Assembly (NCBI RefSeq): GCF_022867805.1
Contig: NZ_JALIFO010000007.1
Coordinates: 61,508-125,507, forward strand
Source of the DNA: Cuneatibacter sp. NSJ-177
GTDB taxonomy: Bacteria > Bacillota > Clostridia > Lachnospirales > Lachnospiraceae
Direction of reading: 5' to 3'
DNA length: 64,000 bases
The notes beneath the pieces are model-generated. The model was not told the origin of the DNA and made no database searches. It saw only the letters and a list, made by a program, of their open reading frames with translations. Position numbers and translations under genes: made by a program. Every line of letters starts with the position of its first letter. Within the stretch, counting starts at the first letter, position 1. Below are positions 8,363 to 17,837 of this stretch, piece by piece.

Positions 8363-10117
8363 CTACCGCGGAATCACCGGCAGCAGCATATGGGAAGGAT
8401 ACTTCTCACTATGCAGAATCGTCTGGTGCGCGATGACGGCTTCTTTTCCGTATCCCATGGGCTCCGCCGTGTTCAGGTTCCGGTCATATTCCGGGAAATC
8501 ACTGCTGGTAATTTCAATTCGGATCTGATGTCCCTTCTTAAAGACCAAACTGATCGGGCCCACCTTGAGGTCCACCGGATAGACCTCTCCCGGCGTCATA
8601 TAGTGGGATTCATAATACCCGTCCCGGTACCGCATCCGGAACACGCCGGACAGATATCCATAGGCCTTCCCGTCGGGCAGCACGTCCACCAGGCGGACAA
8701 AGAAATCCGTGTCCACGGCCGAAGACTGGATAAAGAGCTTCGCCCAGATGTTTCCGGTCACTTCCAGATCCTGTTCCAGCGGTTCCGTGGTGTAGACCAG
8801 CATGTCCTCCCGCATCTCTTTTTCCCGGCGGTCTTTGATGATCCCTTTGTGAAGGTCGCTGTCCGTATTATCGCAGGGATTCAGCGGATCATAATCATAT
8901 TCGTCTTTCTCCGTAAGGTGGGGCAGCTCAAAGCTTAAGACCCCGTTTCCCTTTAACGTCCGGGCATCACCTTCGCTGTCCAGATACAGCGGCGTATATT
9001 TTGTCCGGGCCAGCGGCCACTCCTGCTCATCCCGCCATACATTGTCGCCCATCACGTAGATCCGTACCGGAGCGCCGGTGTCCACACTGTCATTCCCCTT
9101 CAGATACTTATCGTAGAACTTCATAAAGCTATCGTACATTTCTTTTGTATAGCCGGAGTTGGGCGGGAACGTCAGCTCCCCATAGCGGACGCCGGAATTG
9201 GAGTCCGTACTGGTTCCGTACTCGGTGGTGTGAATCCAGGGCCCCAGCACCAGCCGGTGACTCTTTGCCAGTTCCGGATCATCGGTGCGGTGGGACAAAA
9301 GCTCAAAATTATCCGCCTGTCCCTGGCACATATAGTCAAACCACCCGGTATAGAAGAAACAGGGAACGTTCACGTTTTCAATTCCGAGAGGCTGTCCCAT
9401 ACGCTCCCAATATTCCTTATCGTCGCAGTGATCCACCCACTCATTAAAAAACTTTCGGATCGGAACCCCCTCAAATTTCAGTACCTCCGCGTCGAGGAAC
9501 GGAAGCACATGACATTCCTCTTCATTCCGGAAGCGCATAATATACTCGATCTCTTCCCGTTTTTTCTGTCTTTCCTCTGGGGTGAAGTCCCCTTTTCCGC
9601 TTAAAATCGCATTCCGCAGCTGCTTCATATACCAGAACAGGCTGGTGCGGTGGGACAGCACTCCGTACATCAAGGTCGGCAGAAACCAGCCGCTGGCCCC
9701 GCCAGGCGCGGCCGCCGCCAGGGCAGGCGGGTTTGTGGAGGCAGCCAAAATCTGCTGGCCGCCGTTATAGGAGTAGCCGAATGTTCCGACCTTTCCGTTG
9801 CACCAGGGTTGCTCGCTGGCCCACTGGATCGTATCGTAGCCGTCATTCTTCTCATTGGCGAAAGGGGTAAACTCCCCCTCCGACTGGCCGCCGCCCCGCA
9901 CGTCGCAGAGCAGAATATGGTAGCCGCGGAAAACGGTTTCATTGACGGAGTACACCTGCTTCGTGTAAAAACTTTCCTTTAAATAAGGCGTCCGCACAAT
10001 CAGAACCGGCAGCGGCTCCTCGCTGACTGGCTCCAGATGGTCGGCCCGCAGGATTACCCCGTCCCGCATGGGAATTGGGATATTTTTATGTATTCTCACT
10101 TCCGTGATAGTATCCAT
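8363..10117 (-). CDS. CocE/NonD family hydrolase (X-Pro dipeptidyl-peptidase S15 fold)
   Basis: 584 aa, no signal peptide, so probably cytoplasmic. The alpha/beta-hydrolase part has the oxyanion/strand motif CDVRGGGQSEGEF (about residues 71-83) and the nucleophile elbow FGYSYNGG with Ser116. Candidate acid and base are in the later VDTDFFVRLVDV and WIHTTEYG segments. The C-terminal beta-jellyroll typical of CocE/PepX follows. Family members cleave esters, acyl bonds or X-Pro peptides, so the substrate cannot be named. RBS AAAAGGAG precedes ATG 10117. It is the last gene of the leftward block and is separated from the CapA-like gene by a repeat-containing gap, so cotranscription is probable but not certain. 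Confidence 0.9.
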   Translation of the reverse strand: MDTITEVRIHKNIPIPMRDGVILRADHLEPVSEEPLPVLIVRTPYLKESFYTKQVYSVNETVFRGYHILLCDVRGGGQSEGEFTPFANEKNDGYDTIQWASEQPWCNGKVGTFGYSYNGGQQILAASTNPPALAAAAPGGASGWFLPTLMYGVLSHRTSLFWYMKQLRNAILSGKGDFTPEERQKKREEIEYIMRFRNEEECHVLPFLDAEVLKFEGVPIRKFFNEWVDHCDDKEYWERMGQPLGIENVNVPCFFYTGWFDYMCQGQADNFELLSHRTDDPELAKSHRLVLGPWIHTTEYGTSTDSNSGVRYGELTFPPNSGYTKEMYDSFMKFYDKYLKGNDSVDTGAPVRIYVMGDNVWRDEQEWPLARTKYTPLYLDSEGDARTLKGNGVLSFELPHLTEKDEYDYDPLNPCDNTDSDLHKGIIKDRREKEMREDMLVYTTEPLEQDLEVTGNIWAKLFIQSSAVDTDFFVRLVDVLPDGKAYGYLSGVFRMRYRDGYYESHYMTPGEVYPVDLKVGPISLVFKKGHQIRIEITSSDFPEYDRNLNTAEPMGYGKEAVIAHQTILHSEKYPSHMLLPVIPR

Positions 10118-10151
10118 TTTAAGTCTCCTTTTCTACTTTTTTGCAGAGAAA

Positions 10152-10232
10152 CAAGGGGGGCCGAGCTCAGAGTTGCGATGCTTTCATAAGTAGATTCGCC
10201 TACGGCAAATCCTCTATGCCACTGCCGAGCTG
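10152..10232 (+). repeat. Dispersed repeat family 1, copy A
   Basis: Starts AAGGGGGGCCGAGCTCAGAG and continues TTGCGATGC, then CAAATCCTCTATGCCACTGC near 10206. The first half recurs at 11414, 11602 (inverted) and 32559; the second half recurs at 11440. It fills the gap between the hydrolase and CapA-like genes. Confidence 0.75.
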
Positions 10233-10244
10233 GCGCGTGGCGTG

Positions 10245-11375
10245 TCACTGTTTTTGCTCGGCTGTTTCAATCACAACTGCATCCCCATCTACAGTAAAAC
10301 GGGTGGAAATTTCCTGATTTTCGGTGATTTCTTCCATATACCGAACAATCTCCAGAAAGGCCGTATCCTCCTGCTTTACCAGGTGCGGATTGGAGTCATC
10401 ATCGAGGAGTACGGGGAGATATTCCACCTTTTGGATCGCTCCGCCGCGGACCGTCATCCGGGCCAAAATGGTTTTATAGGAATCTTCCGGCATCTTCTTT
10501 TTCGAATTTTTCCAATCCTTGTTCAGTTTCATCATTTCCTGATGCTGGTCCTGCTGGTCCAGGTTCTCCGCAAAAGCCTGAGGTGGATCCAGCGCAAAAT
10601 TTGCCAGACTATAGAAAATAACCTTTCCCTTGTAAACTTCAATCGGTTTTAGAATATGGGTGTGATGGCCAAGGATCACATCCGCCCCCGCATCGATCGC
10701 CGCATGGGCCACATCTCTCTGGTAATCTGCAAGAACAGCCGGGATAAAGTGGATGCCCCAATGAATGGAAAGCGCCACAATATCCACCTGCTTCCGCAGC
10801 ATCCGAATATCCTCCAGAAGTTGTTTCAAGTCATCCCGGTGAGGGAACGTGTGAATCCGGCAGGGCGTTCCCGGCTGATCGTGCTCAATCGGCTCATACA
10901 CAGTCAGTCCCCGCATGGGCGCGCAGCCAGGCCGGTCTTTGGTGGCATAATAATCCTGGGGAAGGATCGTATTGTATCCGAGGAATCCAATCTTCGTCCC
11001 GTTGATCTCCACAATAGCAGGCTTCCTCGCCTCACTGATATCTTTTCCCGCGCCGATCACTCGAAGCTCTTCTTTCTTCAGTACATCAATGGTCTGGAAA
11101 AAAGCTTCCCTCCCCCAATCCATACAGTGATTAGTGGCAAAGGAAATCACGTCGTAACCAGCCTCACGGATAGCCCCGGCTCCCTTCGGGTCTCCGCGCA
11201 TCGGGAGCCTCGACTGGCAAGCCGGCGTCCCCACAGAGGCCAAACACGGTTCCAACTGACCGAAAACCAAGTCCCCCTTATTTAGGGTATCCCGAACCCC
11301 GTCAAAAATAGAGGATGGGTTTTCACGGTTCATGCCGATATCGCCGGTTGCTAAAAAAACAAAATCTTTTTCCAT
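10245..11375 (-). CDS. CapA-family protein (metallophosphatase fold)
   Basis: 376 aa, without an obvious signal peptide, so possibly cytoplasmic, unlike many CapA proteins. N-terminal ATGDIGMNRENP, middle FATNHCMDWG, and C-terminal IHWGIHFIP plus ILGHHTHILKPIEVYKGKVI are the metal-binding motifs of the PGA_cap/calcineurin-like family. CapA was named for poly-gamma-glutamate capsule synthesis, but many paralogues act elsewhere and some are amide hydrolases or phosphatases. Here it sits between a glycyl radical enzyme and a CocE hydrolase with a peptide transporter upstream, so a catabolic hydrolase role is a reasonable inference. The ribosome-binding site before ATG 11375 is weak (GGGAG further upstream). 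Confidence 0.88.
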   Translation of the reverse strand: MEKDFVFLATGDIGMNRENPSSIFDGVRDTLNKGDLVFGQLEPCLASVGTPACQSRLPMRGDPKGAGAIREAGYDVISFATNHCMDWGREAFFQTIDVLKKEELRVIGAGKDISEARKPAIVEINGTKIGFLGYNTILPQDYYATKDRPGCAPMRGLTVYEPIEHDQPGTPCRIHTFPHRDDLKQLLEDIRMLRKQVDIVALSIHWGIHFIPAVLADYQRDVAHAAIDAGADVILGHHTHILKPIEVYKGKVIFYSLANFALDPPQAFAENLDQQDQHQEMMKLNKDWKNSKKKMPEDSYKTILARMTVRGGAIQKVEYLPVLLDDDSNPHLVKQEDTAFLEIVRYMEEITENQEISTRFTVDGDAVVIETAEQKQ

Positions 11376-11413
11376 ATTAAACTCCCGTTTCCATTAAATT
11401 TTCCACACAAAAA

Positions 11414-11602
11414 ACAAGGGGGAGGCCAGCTCAGAGTTGCAAATCCTTTATGCCACTGCCGGGCAGGCCCCATGATTGCTTCGCAATCCTGGTAAATTCG
11501 CCGAGGAATTCCTACTCCGCTTCTCAGAAGCGTGCCCAAGAAGGGGGGAGTGTGAGGGGGGGGAACTGCGGACATCGCAACTCTGAGCTGTTCCCCCCCT
11601 CG
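11414..11602. repeat. Dispersed repeat family 1, copies B (direct) and B' (inverted)
   Basis: 11414-11476 repeats copy A with an internal deletion (AAGGGGGAGGCCAGCTCAGA..., then CAAATCC and TATGCCACTGCC). 11527-11602, read on the minus strand, matches the copy at 32559-32632: GGGGGG, CTCAGAGTTGCGATG, a run of C's, CACTCCCCCC and TTGGGCACGCTT. The two halves face each other and could form a large hairpin between the glycyl radical enzyme and CapA genes. Confidence 0.75.
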
Positions 11603-11607
11603 CGCCC

Positions 11608-13998
11608 TTACAAAGTCTGCTCCATCCGTTCAATCACTTCATCCTGCATCTGAGCGTTCAATTGGACGAAGTATGCGCTGTAGCCTGCGATCCTCACGAT
11701 AAGTTCCCGGTATTCCTTGGGATTCTTCTTGGCGGCTTCCAGGGTTTCCCGGTCTACTACGTTGAACTGGACATGTTTTCCGCCGTGGGTCAGGTAGGTG
11801 CGGATCAGGCTGGAAAGTTTTTTCAGGTCTTCATCCGTTTTCAGCGCGGACGGGGTAAATTTCATGTTCATCAGGGTGGCCTGGAAAGGATCCTGATTGA
11901 TCTTCATGGCGCTGCTCATGACACAGGTGGGTCCGCAGGTGTCCATGCCGTGCATCGGAGATACGCTTCCGTCCGCCAAAATCTCATGGGCGCGGCGGCC
12001 GTCCGGGGTGGCTCCGGTCAGCTCTCCGCCGGGCTGGTGGGAAGTGATCGAGATGCCTGTCGGGATCAGAGGATGTCCATAGATGGTCTGCTTGGAATCC
12101 ACGATGGCGCAGAAGTCTGCGAACCAGCGGGCCATGATTTCGTCCACATAGCTGTCGTTATTTCCGTATTTCGGCGCGTGTTCAAAGTCCAGGCGCATCT
12201 CCTCATAACCGTTCCAGCCGGCTTCCAACGCTTGGTTAAGCTCGGCCATCGTGTATTTTTTCTCATCAAACACCAACTTTTTGACCGCAGCCATGATATC
12301 ACCGATGTTGATCATGCCGATGGGGTTGATCACGGCTCCGTTCTCAAAGGGCATCACCCGGTCAAAGGTGTCTTTTCCGGACTCGATTCCCTGGTACATC
12401 AGGGCGGAGCGCAGAGGATCGGGAAGCAGCTCTCTGGTGATGGTCAGCTCCACGTTATCCTTCTCTGCCATGACGCCGATCATATAATCCACCTGCTTCA
12501 GGTAGCCCTGATAAAATTCTTCATAATTGGTAAATTCCGTGAAATCGCCGGTTTCAATCCCGCATTTCTTTCCGGTTTTGACATCCACTCCATTGTGGCG
12601 GAAAATGTCGAAAATTAGTGGCATAGTCACCATGGGCACCGGGCCGGTCCGGGACTTGCCCGGCACGTTGGCGTCCAGGCAGCCGGTCATCACGTACTCC
12701 CTGGCGTCCTCGATGGGTAAGCCGCGGGAGGTAAAGGTCTTGATATAGGACTCGTCCCCGATAAAAGCCGGAAGCCCCATGCCCATCCGGACCACCTCAA
12801 GAGCCTTTTGCATCAGTTTCTCCGGCGTTCCGGCATGAACCCGCAAAGTCAGCGTGTGGTGGGGGGTCTTGGTGATGGCCGCCGCTTCCAAAAGCAGATA
12901 GGTCAGTTCATTGGTGGCGTCGCTGCCGTCGGCCTTCACGCCGCCGATGGTAAAGTTATGCCACTTGGCCATACCGGCGTTTTTCTTCCGGTTATTCTTT
13001 CCGGAAGTCCGGTTCAGCTCCATGTCCTTCAGGCGCAGACAGCAGAGAAGCTCGATGGCCTCTTCCCTGGTGATCCGGCCCTCGGCCAAGTCCTTCTCAT
13101 AATAAGGGTACATATATTGGTCAAAACGGTTGCCCGGCAGGGTCGTCGACGGGCTCAGCATTAAGAACAGGAACCAGAAACACTGGATCGCCTCCCGGAA
13201 ACTTTCCGCCGGCTTGGCCGGTACGCGGGAACAGATCTTTGCGATCTCAAGAAGCTCTTTCTTCCTCTCCGGTCTCGTCTCCTTTTCGGCCATCGCCTCG
13301 GCCAATTCCGAATATCTCCGTCCCAAGGTTTTCATTGCCTCAAACGCCGAGATAACCGCTTGATAATAGCGGAACCGGTCCGCGGAATCTTTATCGGTAA
13401 ACCGGATTTTTTCCTTCTGCTCCTCAGCCTGACGGATCAACTCGTCGGCCCCCAAATGGAGCAGCTTTGTATAATCCGCCGCCAGAAGGATCAGGGAGGG
13501 CCCCAATCCCAGGCCCGACTGGGCATATCCGCCGCCCACGCCGCTGCCTCTTTCACTTTTCCAGGGCGGCAGGCACAGTCCTGCTTCCAGCACGGAAATA
13601 ATCCGTTCGTTTTCGTAGAAAATATTTCCCATCTGATTGATCAGCGTGGCAGGCGAATGCTCCTGATTCAGCTTTTGTAATTCCGCCTCGTCCTCCGGGT
13701 CAATCAAGTATCCGTCTTCTTTCAGGGAGTCAATCTCATCCTGTTCCCATACGCCATAATCCGGATCAATCTCCAGGCCCATGGGTTTGCTGGCCGCCAT
13801 GCCGACGATCAGCTCATCTTCATTGATGCCGATGGGCATCTTTTCCGCGATCTCCTCCAGAATCTTTCCCCTCTGCACCATCACCGGCAGATTCTTGTAC
13901 TTCTTTCTGGCTTCCAGGGTAATTCGGAATTTCTCAATACAGATCGGATAGTGATCAATCACCACCCGTTTTTTGATTCGCTCAATTCTATCAACCAT
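11608..13998 (-). CDS. Glycyl radical enzyme (pyruvate-formate-lyase family), substrate unknown
   Basis: 796 aa. C-terminal glycyl radical motif VRIAGYSAYF places the radical on Gly772, and TGCLDANVPGKSR gives the thiyl Cys440. The Cys-x-Asp arrangement differs from the Cys-x-Glu of choline lyase, diol dehydratases and arylacetate decarboxylases, and from the Cys-Cys of pyruvate formate-lyase, so it is not assignable to a characterised subgroup by eye. The N-terminal PFL domain is complete (VGMAASKPMG, GLGLGPSLIL). RBS AGGAGGAAAAAGG precedes ATG 13998. No radical-SAM activase gene lies anywhere in the window. Neighbours are a peptide-type ABC transporter upstream and CapA/CocE hydrolases downstream, which suggests that an imported compound is cleaved or dehydrated here. 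Confidence 0.93.
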   Translation of the reverse strand: MVDRIERIKKRVVIDHYPICIEKFRITLEARKKYKNLPVMVQRGKILEEIAEKMPIGINEDELIVGMAASKPMGLEIDPDYGVWEQDEIDSLKEDGYLIDPEDEAELQKLNQEHSPATLINQMGNIFYENERIISVLEAGLCLPPWKSERGSGVGGGYAQSGLGLGPSLILLAADYTKLLHLGADELIRQAEEQKEKIRFTDKDSADRFRYYQAVISAFEAMKTLGRRYSELAEAMAEKETRPERKKELLEIAKICSRVPAKPAESFREAIQCFWFLFLMLSPSTTLPGNRFDQYMYPYYEKDLAEGRITREEAIELLCCLRLKDMELNRTSGKNNRKKNAGMAKWHNFTIGGVKADGSDATNELTYLLLEAAAITKTPHHTLTLRVHAGTPEKLMQKALEVVRMGMGLPAFIGDESYIKTFTSRGLPIEDAREYVMTGCLDANVPGKSRTGPVPMVTMPLIFDIFRHNGVDVKTGKKCGIETGDFTEFTNYEEFYQGYLKQVDYMIGVMAEKDNVELTITRELLPDPLRSALMYQGIESGKDTFDRVMPFENGAVINPIGMINIGDIMAAVKKLVFDEKKYTMAELNQALEAGWNGYEEMRLDFEHAPKYGNNDSYVDEIMARWFADFCAIVDSKQTIYGHPLIPTGISITSHQPGGELTGATPDGRRAHEILADGSVSPMHGMDTCGPTCVMSSAMKINQDPFQATLMNMKFTPSALKTDEDLKKLSSLIRTYLTHGGKHVQFNVVDRETLEAAKKNPKEYRELIVRIAGYSAYFVQLNAQMQDEVIERMEQTL

Positions 13999-14102
13999 AC
14001 CTTTTTCCTCCTCTTTTCAAACTCTCCCTGCGGCCCGCCGCCAAGGGAAAGCCTTCGGTTGCTTCGCAGGCGGCGTCCTCCCTTCACGCCCGTACTCCAG
14101 GA

Positions 14103-14127
14103 GGGCAGACCCTCAAAGGGTCTGCCC
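14103..14127 (-). other. Intergenic hairpin, possible attenuator or processing site
   Basis: GGGCAGACCC (14103-14112), TCAAA, GGGTCTGCCC (14118-14127): a perfect 10-bp stem between the substrate-binding protein gene and the glycyl radical enzyme gene. No T-run follows, so it may set transcript levels by processing or partial termination. Confidence 0.6.
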
Positions 14128-14156
14128 CGCCGAAGTCCCGGCAGAAAGCAACCTTT

Positions 14157-15764
14157 CTATTTCCAGGAGAAATAGTTTCCACGGATGGTAATGCCGCCGC
14201 GGGCAGGTACCACCTCGTTCAGGTCACCGTTGCTGACAATCAGGGTTGCATTGGACGCAATCGCGTAATAAGGAACTTCCTCGCATACCATCTGGGTCAG
14301 TTTCATGGTATTGTCGTGGATCAGCTGCGTGTCCGTGGTGCTGACGGCTGCGGCGGACAGGGCCGCGCCCTCTTCATTGGTGTAGTGCAGGTTCGGGATG
14401 ATGAAGCAGTACAGGTTGATCAGATCCAGAGAGCTTTTGCTGCCCGCCGTATTCATGGTGTTGAAGCTGATGTCGTATCCGCTGGTCTCATCCTTCTGGG
14501 AATCGTCAAACACAGCCGCTTCCACCTGTTTGATTTCCGCTTTCATGCCGCAGCTTTGCAGAGACTGCTGTAAAATCTCGGCGCAGGTGGTGGTAGCGGA
14601 ATCGCCGCTCTTTACCATGATCGAGAAAGCTGTGCCTTCCGCCACGCCGGCTTCCTGGAAAGAGGCTTTCGCCTTCTCCAGATCATACTGATAATAATCT
14701 TCCGGAATGTACATATCATTCAGGTTAATCATGCCGACAGAGCTGCAGGTGGTACAGATCTCCCCGTATCCGCCGTAGGCTGCCTGTAAAATCCCTTCGT
14801 TGTCCGTGGCGTAGGCGATGGCCTGGCGTACCTTCGGATCCTGGCAGATGGATGCGGTCGAATTGTTGAACATCAGGTTCAAGGCGCGGTCCGTCAGGAT
14901 CTGGTTCCCCTGGAAGCCTTCGGCCATCAGTCCTTCATAGTCAGAGGAAAGGACATCGTAAGCGCAGTCCACCTCCCCGGTCTGGAGCGCCGTGGTTCTC
15001 TGGGAAGCTTCTTTGATAAACATAACCTTCAAGTTCGGGATCTGAGCCTTCTCTCCCCAATAATCGTCTCTGGCCTCAAAGAGAGCGTAGGAACCGCTGA
15101 CGTATTCTTTCAGCGTGTAGGGGCCGGAACCGATCGGGGCAGTGGTCATACCGTCGCTGCTGGCCTCATAAGCCTCCTGATAGAACAGGTTGACATTCTG
15201 CAGTGTGCTGATCGCAAAGGCGTATTCACTGGTCAGCGCCAGCTCCACCGTCACGCCGTCCGCCGCCTTGGTATTGGACATGTCCAGATATTTCACCCAG
15301 GTGCTGGAGTTGGAATCCTCGCTGTACATTTTCAGGGAATATACCACATCCTCAGCTGTCAGCAGATGGCCGTCGGAGAACTTGACGTCGTTGCGAAGGT
15401 GCAGCTTATAATGGCTGCCGTCCACTTTCTCCACTTCCGTGCAGACACTGGGAACAAAATTACCTTCTGAGTCGTAGGTAAAAAGGCAGTCATAGACCTG
15501 ATAGGTCATTTCCGAGTAACCGGACTTCGGCTGGCGCAGCGGGCTGAACGATTCCGGATCGTTGGGGTAAGCGTAAATCACCGTATCTTTTCCACTGCCG
15601 GCGTTCTCTCCGCCAGAAGCTGCGCCTGTGCTTTCGGATCCTGCGGCCTGTGTCCCCGCATTACCCCCGGCAGCGGCCGTCGTGTCCGTCTTTCCTCCTG
15701 TCGTACAGGCCGTCATGGAAACAGCCATGGCCAACGACAGCATAAGAGCTACCACTTTTTTCAT
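14157..15764 (-). CDS. ABC transporter substrate-binding lipoprotein (family 5, Opp/Dpp type)
   Basis: 535 aa. Start at 15764 (MKKVVALML) rather than the longer frame, because GGAGG sits 10 bases upstream and it creates a proper lipoprotein signal: hydrophobic SLAMAVSMTA then Cys20. A Gly/Ala/Ser/Thr linker follows. The body has the family-5 hallmarks PNDPESFSPLRQPKSG, CTEVEKVDGSHYKLHLRNDV, VKFSDGHLLTAEDVVYSLK and APIGSGPYTLKEYVSGSY. It captures a peptide or related compound outside the membrane and hands it to the permeases encoded upstream. Unusually for the family the gene follows the ATPases rather than leading the operon. A 137-base gap with weak hairpins separates it from the ATPase gene. 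Confidence 0.93.
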   Translation of the reverse strand: MKKVVALMLSLAMAVSMTACTTGGKTDTTAAAGGNAGTQAAGSESTGAASGGENAGSGKDTVIYAYPNDPESFSPLRQPKSGYSEMTYQVYDCLFTYDSEGNFVPSVCTEVEKVDGSHYKLHLRNDVKFSDGHLLTAEDVVYSLKMYSEDSNSSTWVKYLDMSNTKAADGVTVELALTSEYAFAISTLQNVNLFYQEAYEASSDGMTTAPIGSGPYTLKEYVSGSYALFEARDDYWGEKAQIPNLKVMFIKEASQRTTALQTGEVDCAYDVLSSDYEGLMAEGFQGNQILTDRALNLMFNNSTASICQDPKVRQAIAYATDNEGILQAAYGGYGEICTTCSSVGMINLNDMYIPEDYYQYDLEKAKASFQEAGVAEGTAFSIMVKSGDSATTTCAEILQQSLQSCGMKAEIKQVEAAVFDDSQKDETSGYDISFNTMNTAGSKSSLDLINLYCFIIPNLHYTNEEGAALSAAAVSTTDTQLIHDNTMKLTQMVCEEVPYYAIASNATLIVSNGDLNEVVPARGGITIRGNYFSWK

Positions 15765-15901
15765 AGCAACAATTCCTCCTTCTTTTTTGGGCTTTTTATT
15801 CCCGCGGGCAATGGGCCGTTCAAACGTGCAAGCTTGTTGCTTGGCGAATGCCGCACGGGCCGCAAGACGGTTCTCCGTCCTAACGTCATGATTGTGTTTC
15901 T

Positions 15902-16852
15902 TTAAACGAATTCCTTGCAGCGGCAGCAGGAGACGAAATGTCCTTCCTTTACCTCCTCCAGGGCCTGCGGGTTCCTGCACTCCTCCGAGGCAAACTCACA
16001 GCGGGCCGCAAACCGGCAGCCCGGCTTGGGGTTGACCGGCGAGGTGATTTCCCCTTTCAGCAGGATCCGATTCCGCTCCACGTCCACCTTTGGAATCGGG
16101 ATCGCGGAGAGCAGCGCCTTTGTATACGGGTGAACCGGATGATAAAAGAGCTCCTTGGCCGGGGCCTTCTCCACCATCTGTCCCAGATACATGACCGAGA
16201 TCGCGTCCGACATATGTTTTACCACCGATAGGTCATGGGTAATGAAGATGTAGGTCAGGCCGAACTGATCCTGAAGATCCTTCATCAGGTTCAGGATTTG
16301 AGCCTGAATGGACACATCCAGTGCCGAAACCGGCTCGTCGCAGACAATGAATTTGGGATTCAAGGACAGGGCACGGGCGATTCCGATCCGCTGCCTTCTC
16401 CCCCCGTCCAGCTCATGGGGGTAGGAGGTGGCGAAGCGCTGGGCCAGGCCAACCAGGTCCATCAGCCGCTCCACCTCCCGTTCCAGCTCCTCGTTTGATC
16501 TCCCGCCTTTCCGTTTCAGCGGCTCCTTGATGATCTCGCTGACCGACATCCGGGGGTTCAGGGAGGAATAGGGATCCTGGAAAATGATCTGCATGTCCTC
16601 GCGCAGTTCTCTTAATTTCTTCTTATCCACATGGGTGACATCTTCGCCTTTATAGAAAATCTTTCCCCCTGTGCTCTCATGCAGATGAAGCACCGTGCGG
16701 CCTAGAGTGGATTTCCCGCAGCCGGATTCTCCCACCACGCCCAGCGTCGTCCCTTCTTCCATCCGGAAACTGACGTCGTCCACCGCGTGAAGTTCACCGC
16801 CTGGAGTCTGGAAATATTTCTTCAAATTTTGAACTTCTAATATCGTCGCCAT
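15902..16852 (-). CDS. Oligopeptide/dipeptide ABC transporter ATP-binding protein (OppF/DppF type)
   Basis: 316 aa. Walker A GESGCGKSTLGR, Q-loop IIFQDPYSSLNPRMS, Walker B FIVCDEPVSALD and H-loop THDLS are present. The expected ABC signature LSGGQ is altered to LDGGRRQRIGIARAL, with Asp for Ser, a notable change at a residue that contacts ATP phosphate in the dimer. The C-terminal Opp/Dpp domain carries the Cys-rich motif CRFAARC...EC found in this family (an Fe-S cluster in some members). It starts one base after the stop of the other ATPase gene, so the two are translationally linked and form the heterodimeric motor of the transporter. Confidence 0.93.
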   Translation of the reverse strand: MATILEVQNLKKYFQTPGGELHAVDDVSFRMEEGTTLGVVGESGCGKSTLGRTVLHLHESTGGKIFYKGEDVTHVDKKKLRELREDMQIIFQDPYSSLNPRMSVSEIIKEPLKRKGGRSNEELEREVERLMDLVGLAQRFATSYPHELDGGRRQRIGIARALSLNPKFIVCDEPVSALDVSIQAQILNLMKDLQDQFGLTYIFITHDLSVVKHMSDAISVMYLGQMVEKAPAKELFYHPVHPYTKALLSAIPIPKVDVERNRILLKGEITSPVNPKPGCRFAARCEFASEECRNPQALEEVKEGHFVSCCRCKEFV

Positions 16853-17827
16853 TTATTCCCCATCCTTTGCTCTAAAACATTTCACCAGGTGGCCTTCTCC
16901 AATTTCCACCGCCTCCGGCGCAGCCCTTTGGCAGCGCTCCTCACAGGTTGGGCAGCGGGGCGCAAATTTGCATCCCTTGGGCAGGTCGGTCGGATCCGGC
17001 ATCAATCCAGGGATCGGGCTGAGACGCTCTACGTCCTCATCCAAGACAATCAGGGAACCGAACAGGCCGATCGTATAGGGGTGAGTCGGATGGTTAAAAA
17101 TGTCCCGCGCCGTCCCGTATTCGATCACTTCCCCGGCATAGATCACCGCCACGGTCTGGCACATCTCGGCGATGACCCCCAGGTCATGGGTGATCATCAC
17201 GACGGAAGTGCCGTATTCCTCTTTCAGATGGTTCATCATATCCAAAACCTGGGCCTGGATCGTCACGTCTAGAGCCGTGGTCGGCTCGTCGGCCAGCAGC
17301 AGTTCCGGGTGACAGGCCAGCGCCATGGCGATCACCACCCGCTGTTTCATGCCGCCGGAGAACTGATGAGGGTAATCACTGTAGCGCGCTCCCGGAATTC
17401 CCACCTGCTCCAGCATATCGACAGCCCACTTTTGAACCTCGGATTTAGGAAGTTTTTCATGGAGACGGATTGCCTCGCTGATCTGGTCGCCGACGCTGCG
17501 GATCGGATTCAGGGAGGTCATCGGATCCTGAAAGATCATGGAAATCTTTTTTCCCCGGATCTTTCGCATCTTCCCTTCCGGCATTTTTAGTAAATCCTCG
17601 CCGTCCACCCAGACTTCCCCGGCATTGACGCTTCCCTGGGGCTGGGGCAGGATCCGGAGAATCGCTTTGGCGATAGTGGTCTTTCCCGCGCCGGTCTCTC
17701 CCACCAGCCCCAAGGTCTCCCCTTTTTTCAAGGACAGGTTGACCCCGTTCACCGCGCAGACCTTTTTCCCGCCTGCCTGGTAGGATACCTCTAAGTTTTT
17801 CACTTCCAATAATGTCTGTTCGCTCAT
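16853..17827 (-). CDS. Oligopeptide/dipeptide ABC transporter ATP-binding protein (OppD/DppD type)
   Basis: 324 aa. Walker A GETGAGKTTIAKA, Q-loop MIFQDPMTSLNPI, signature FSGGMKQRVVIAMAL, Walker B LLADEPTTALD and H-loop THDLG are intact, in contrast to the altered signature of its partner. C-terminal Opp domain with CKFAPRCPTCEERC cysteines. RBS AAGGAGGAAAAA precedes ATG 17827, 10 bases after the permease gene. Energises import by the permease pair encoded just upstream. Confidence 0.94.
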   Translation of the reverse strand: MSEQTLLEVKNLEVSYQAGGKKVCAVNGVNLSLKKGETLGLVGETGAGKTTIAKAILRILPQPQGSVNAGEVWVDGEDLLKMPEGKMRKIRGKKISMIFQDPMTSLNPIRSVGDQISEAIRLHEKLPKSEVQKWAVDMLEQVGIPGARYSDYPHQFSGGMKQRVVIAMALACHPELLLADEPTTALDVTIQAQVLDMMNHLKEEYGTSVVMITHDLGVIAEMCQTVAVIYAGEVIEYGTARDIFNHPTHPYTIGLFGSLIVLDEDVERLSPIPGLMPDPTDLPKGCKFAPRCPTCEERCQRAAPEAVEIGEGHLVKCFRAKDGE

Positions 17828-17837
17828 TTTTTCCTCC

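Noticed and set aside
11662..12618. 318-codon plus-strand frame inside the glycyl radical enzyme gene
   Set aside because: Antisense to a clear conserved protein; composition is unlike a real protein (His/Gly/Val-rich) and no start signals are present.
15765..15980. N-terminal extension of the substrate-binding protein
   Set aside because: The extension has no ribosome-binding site and would bury the lipoprotein signal peptide that begins at 15764.
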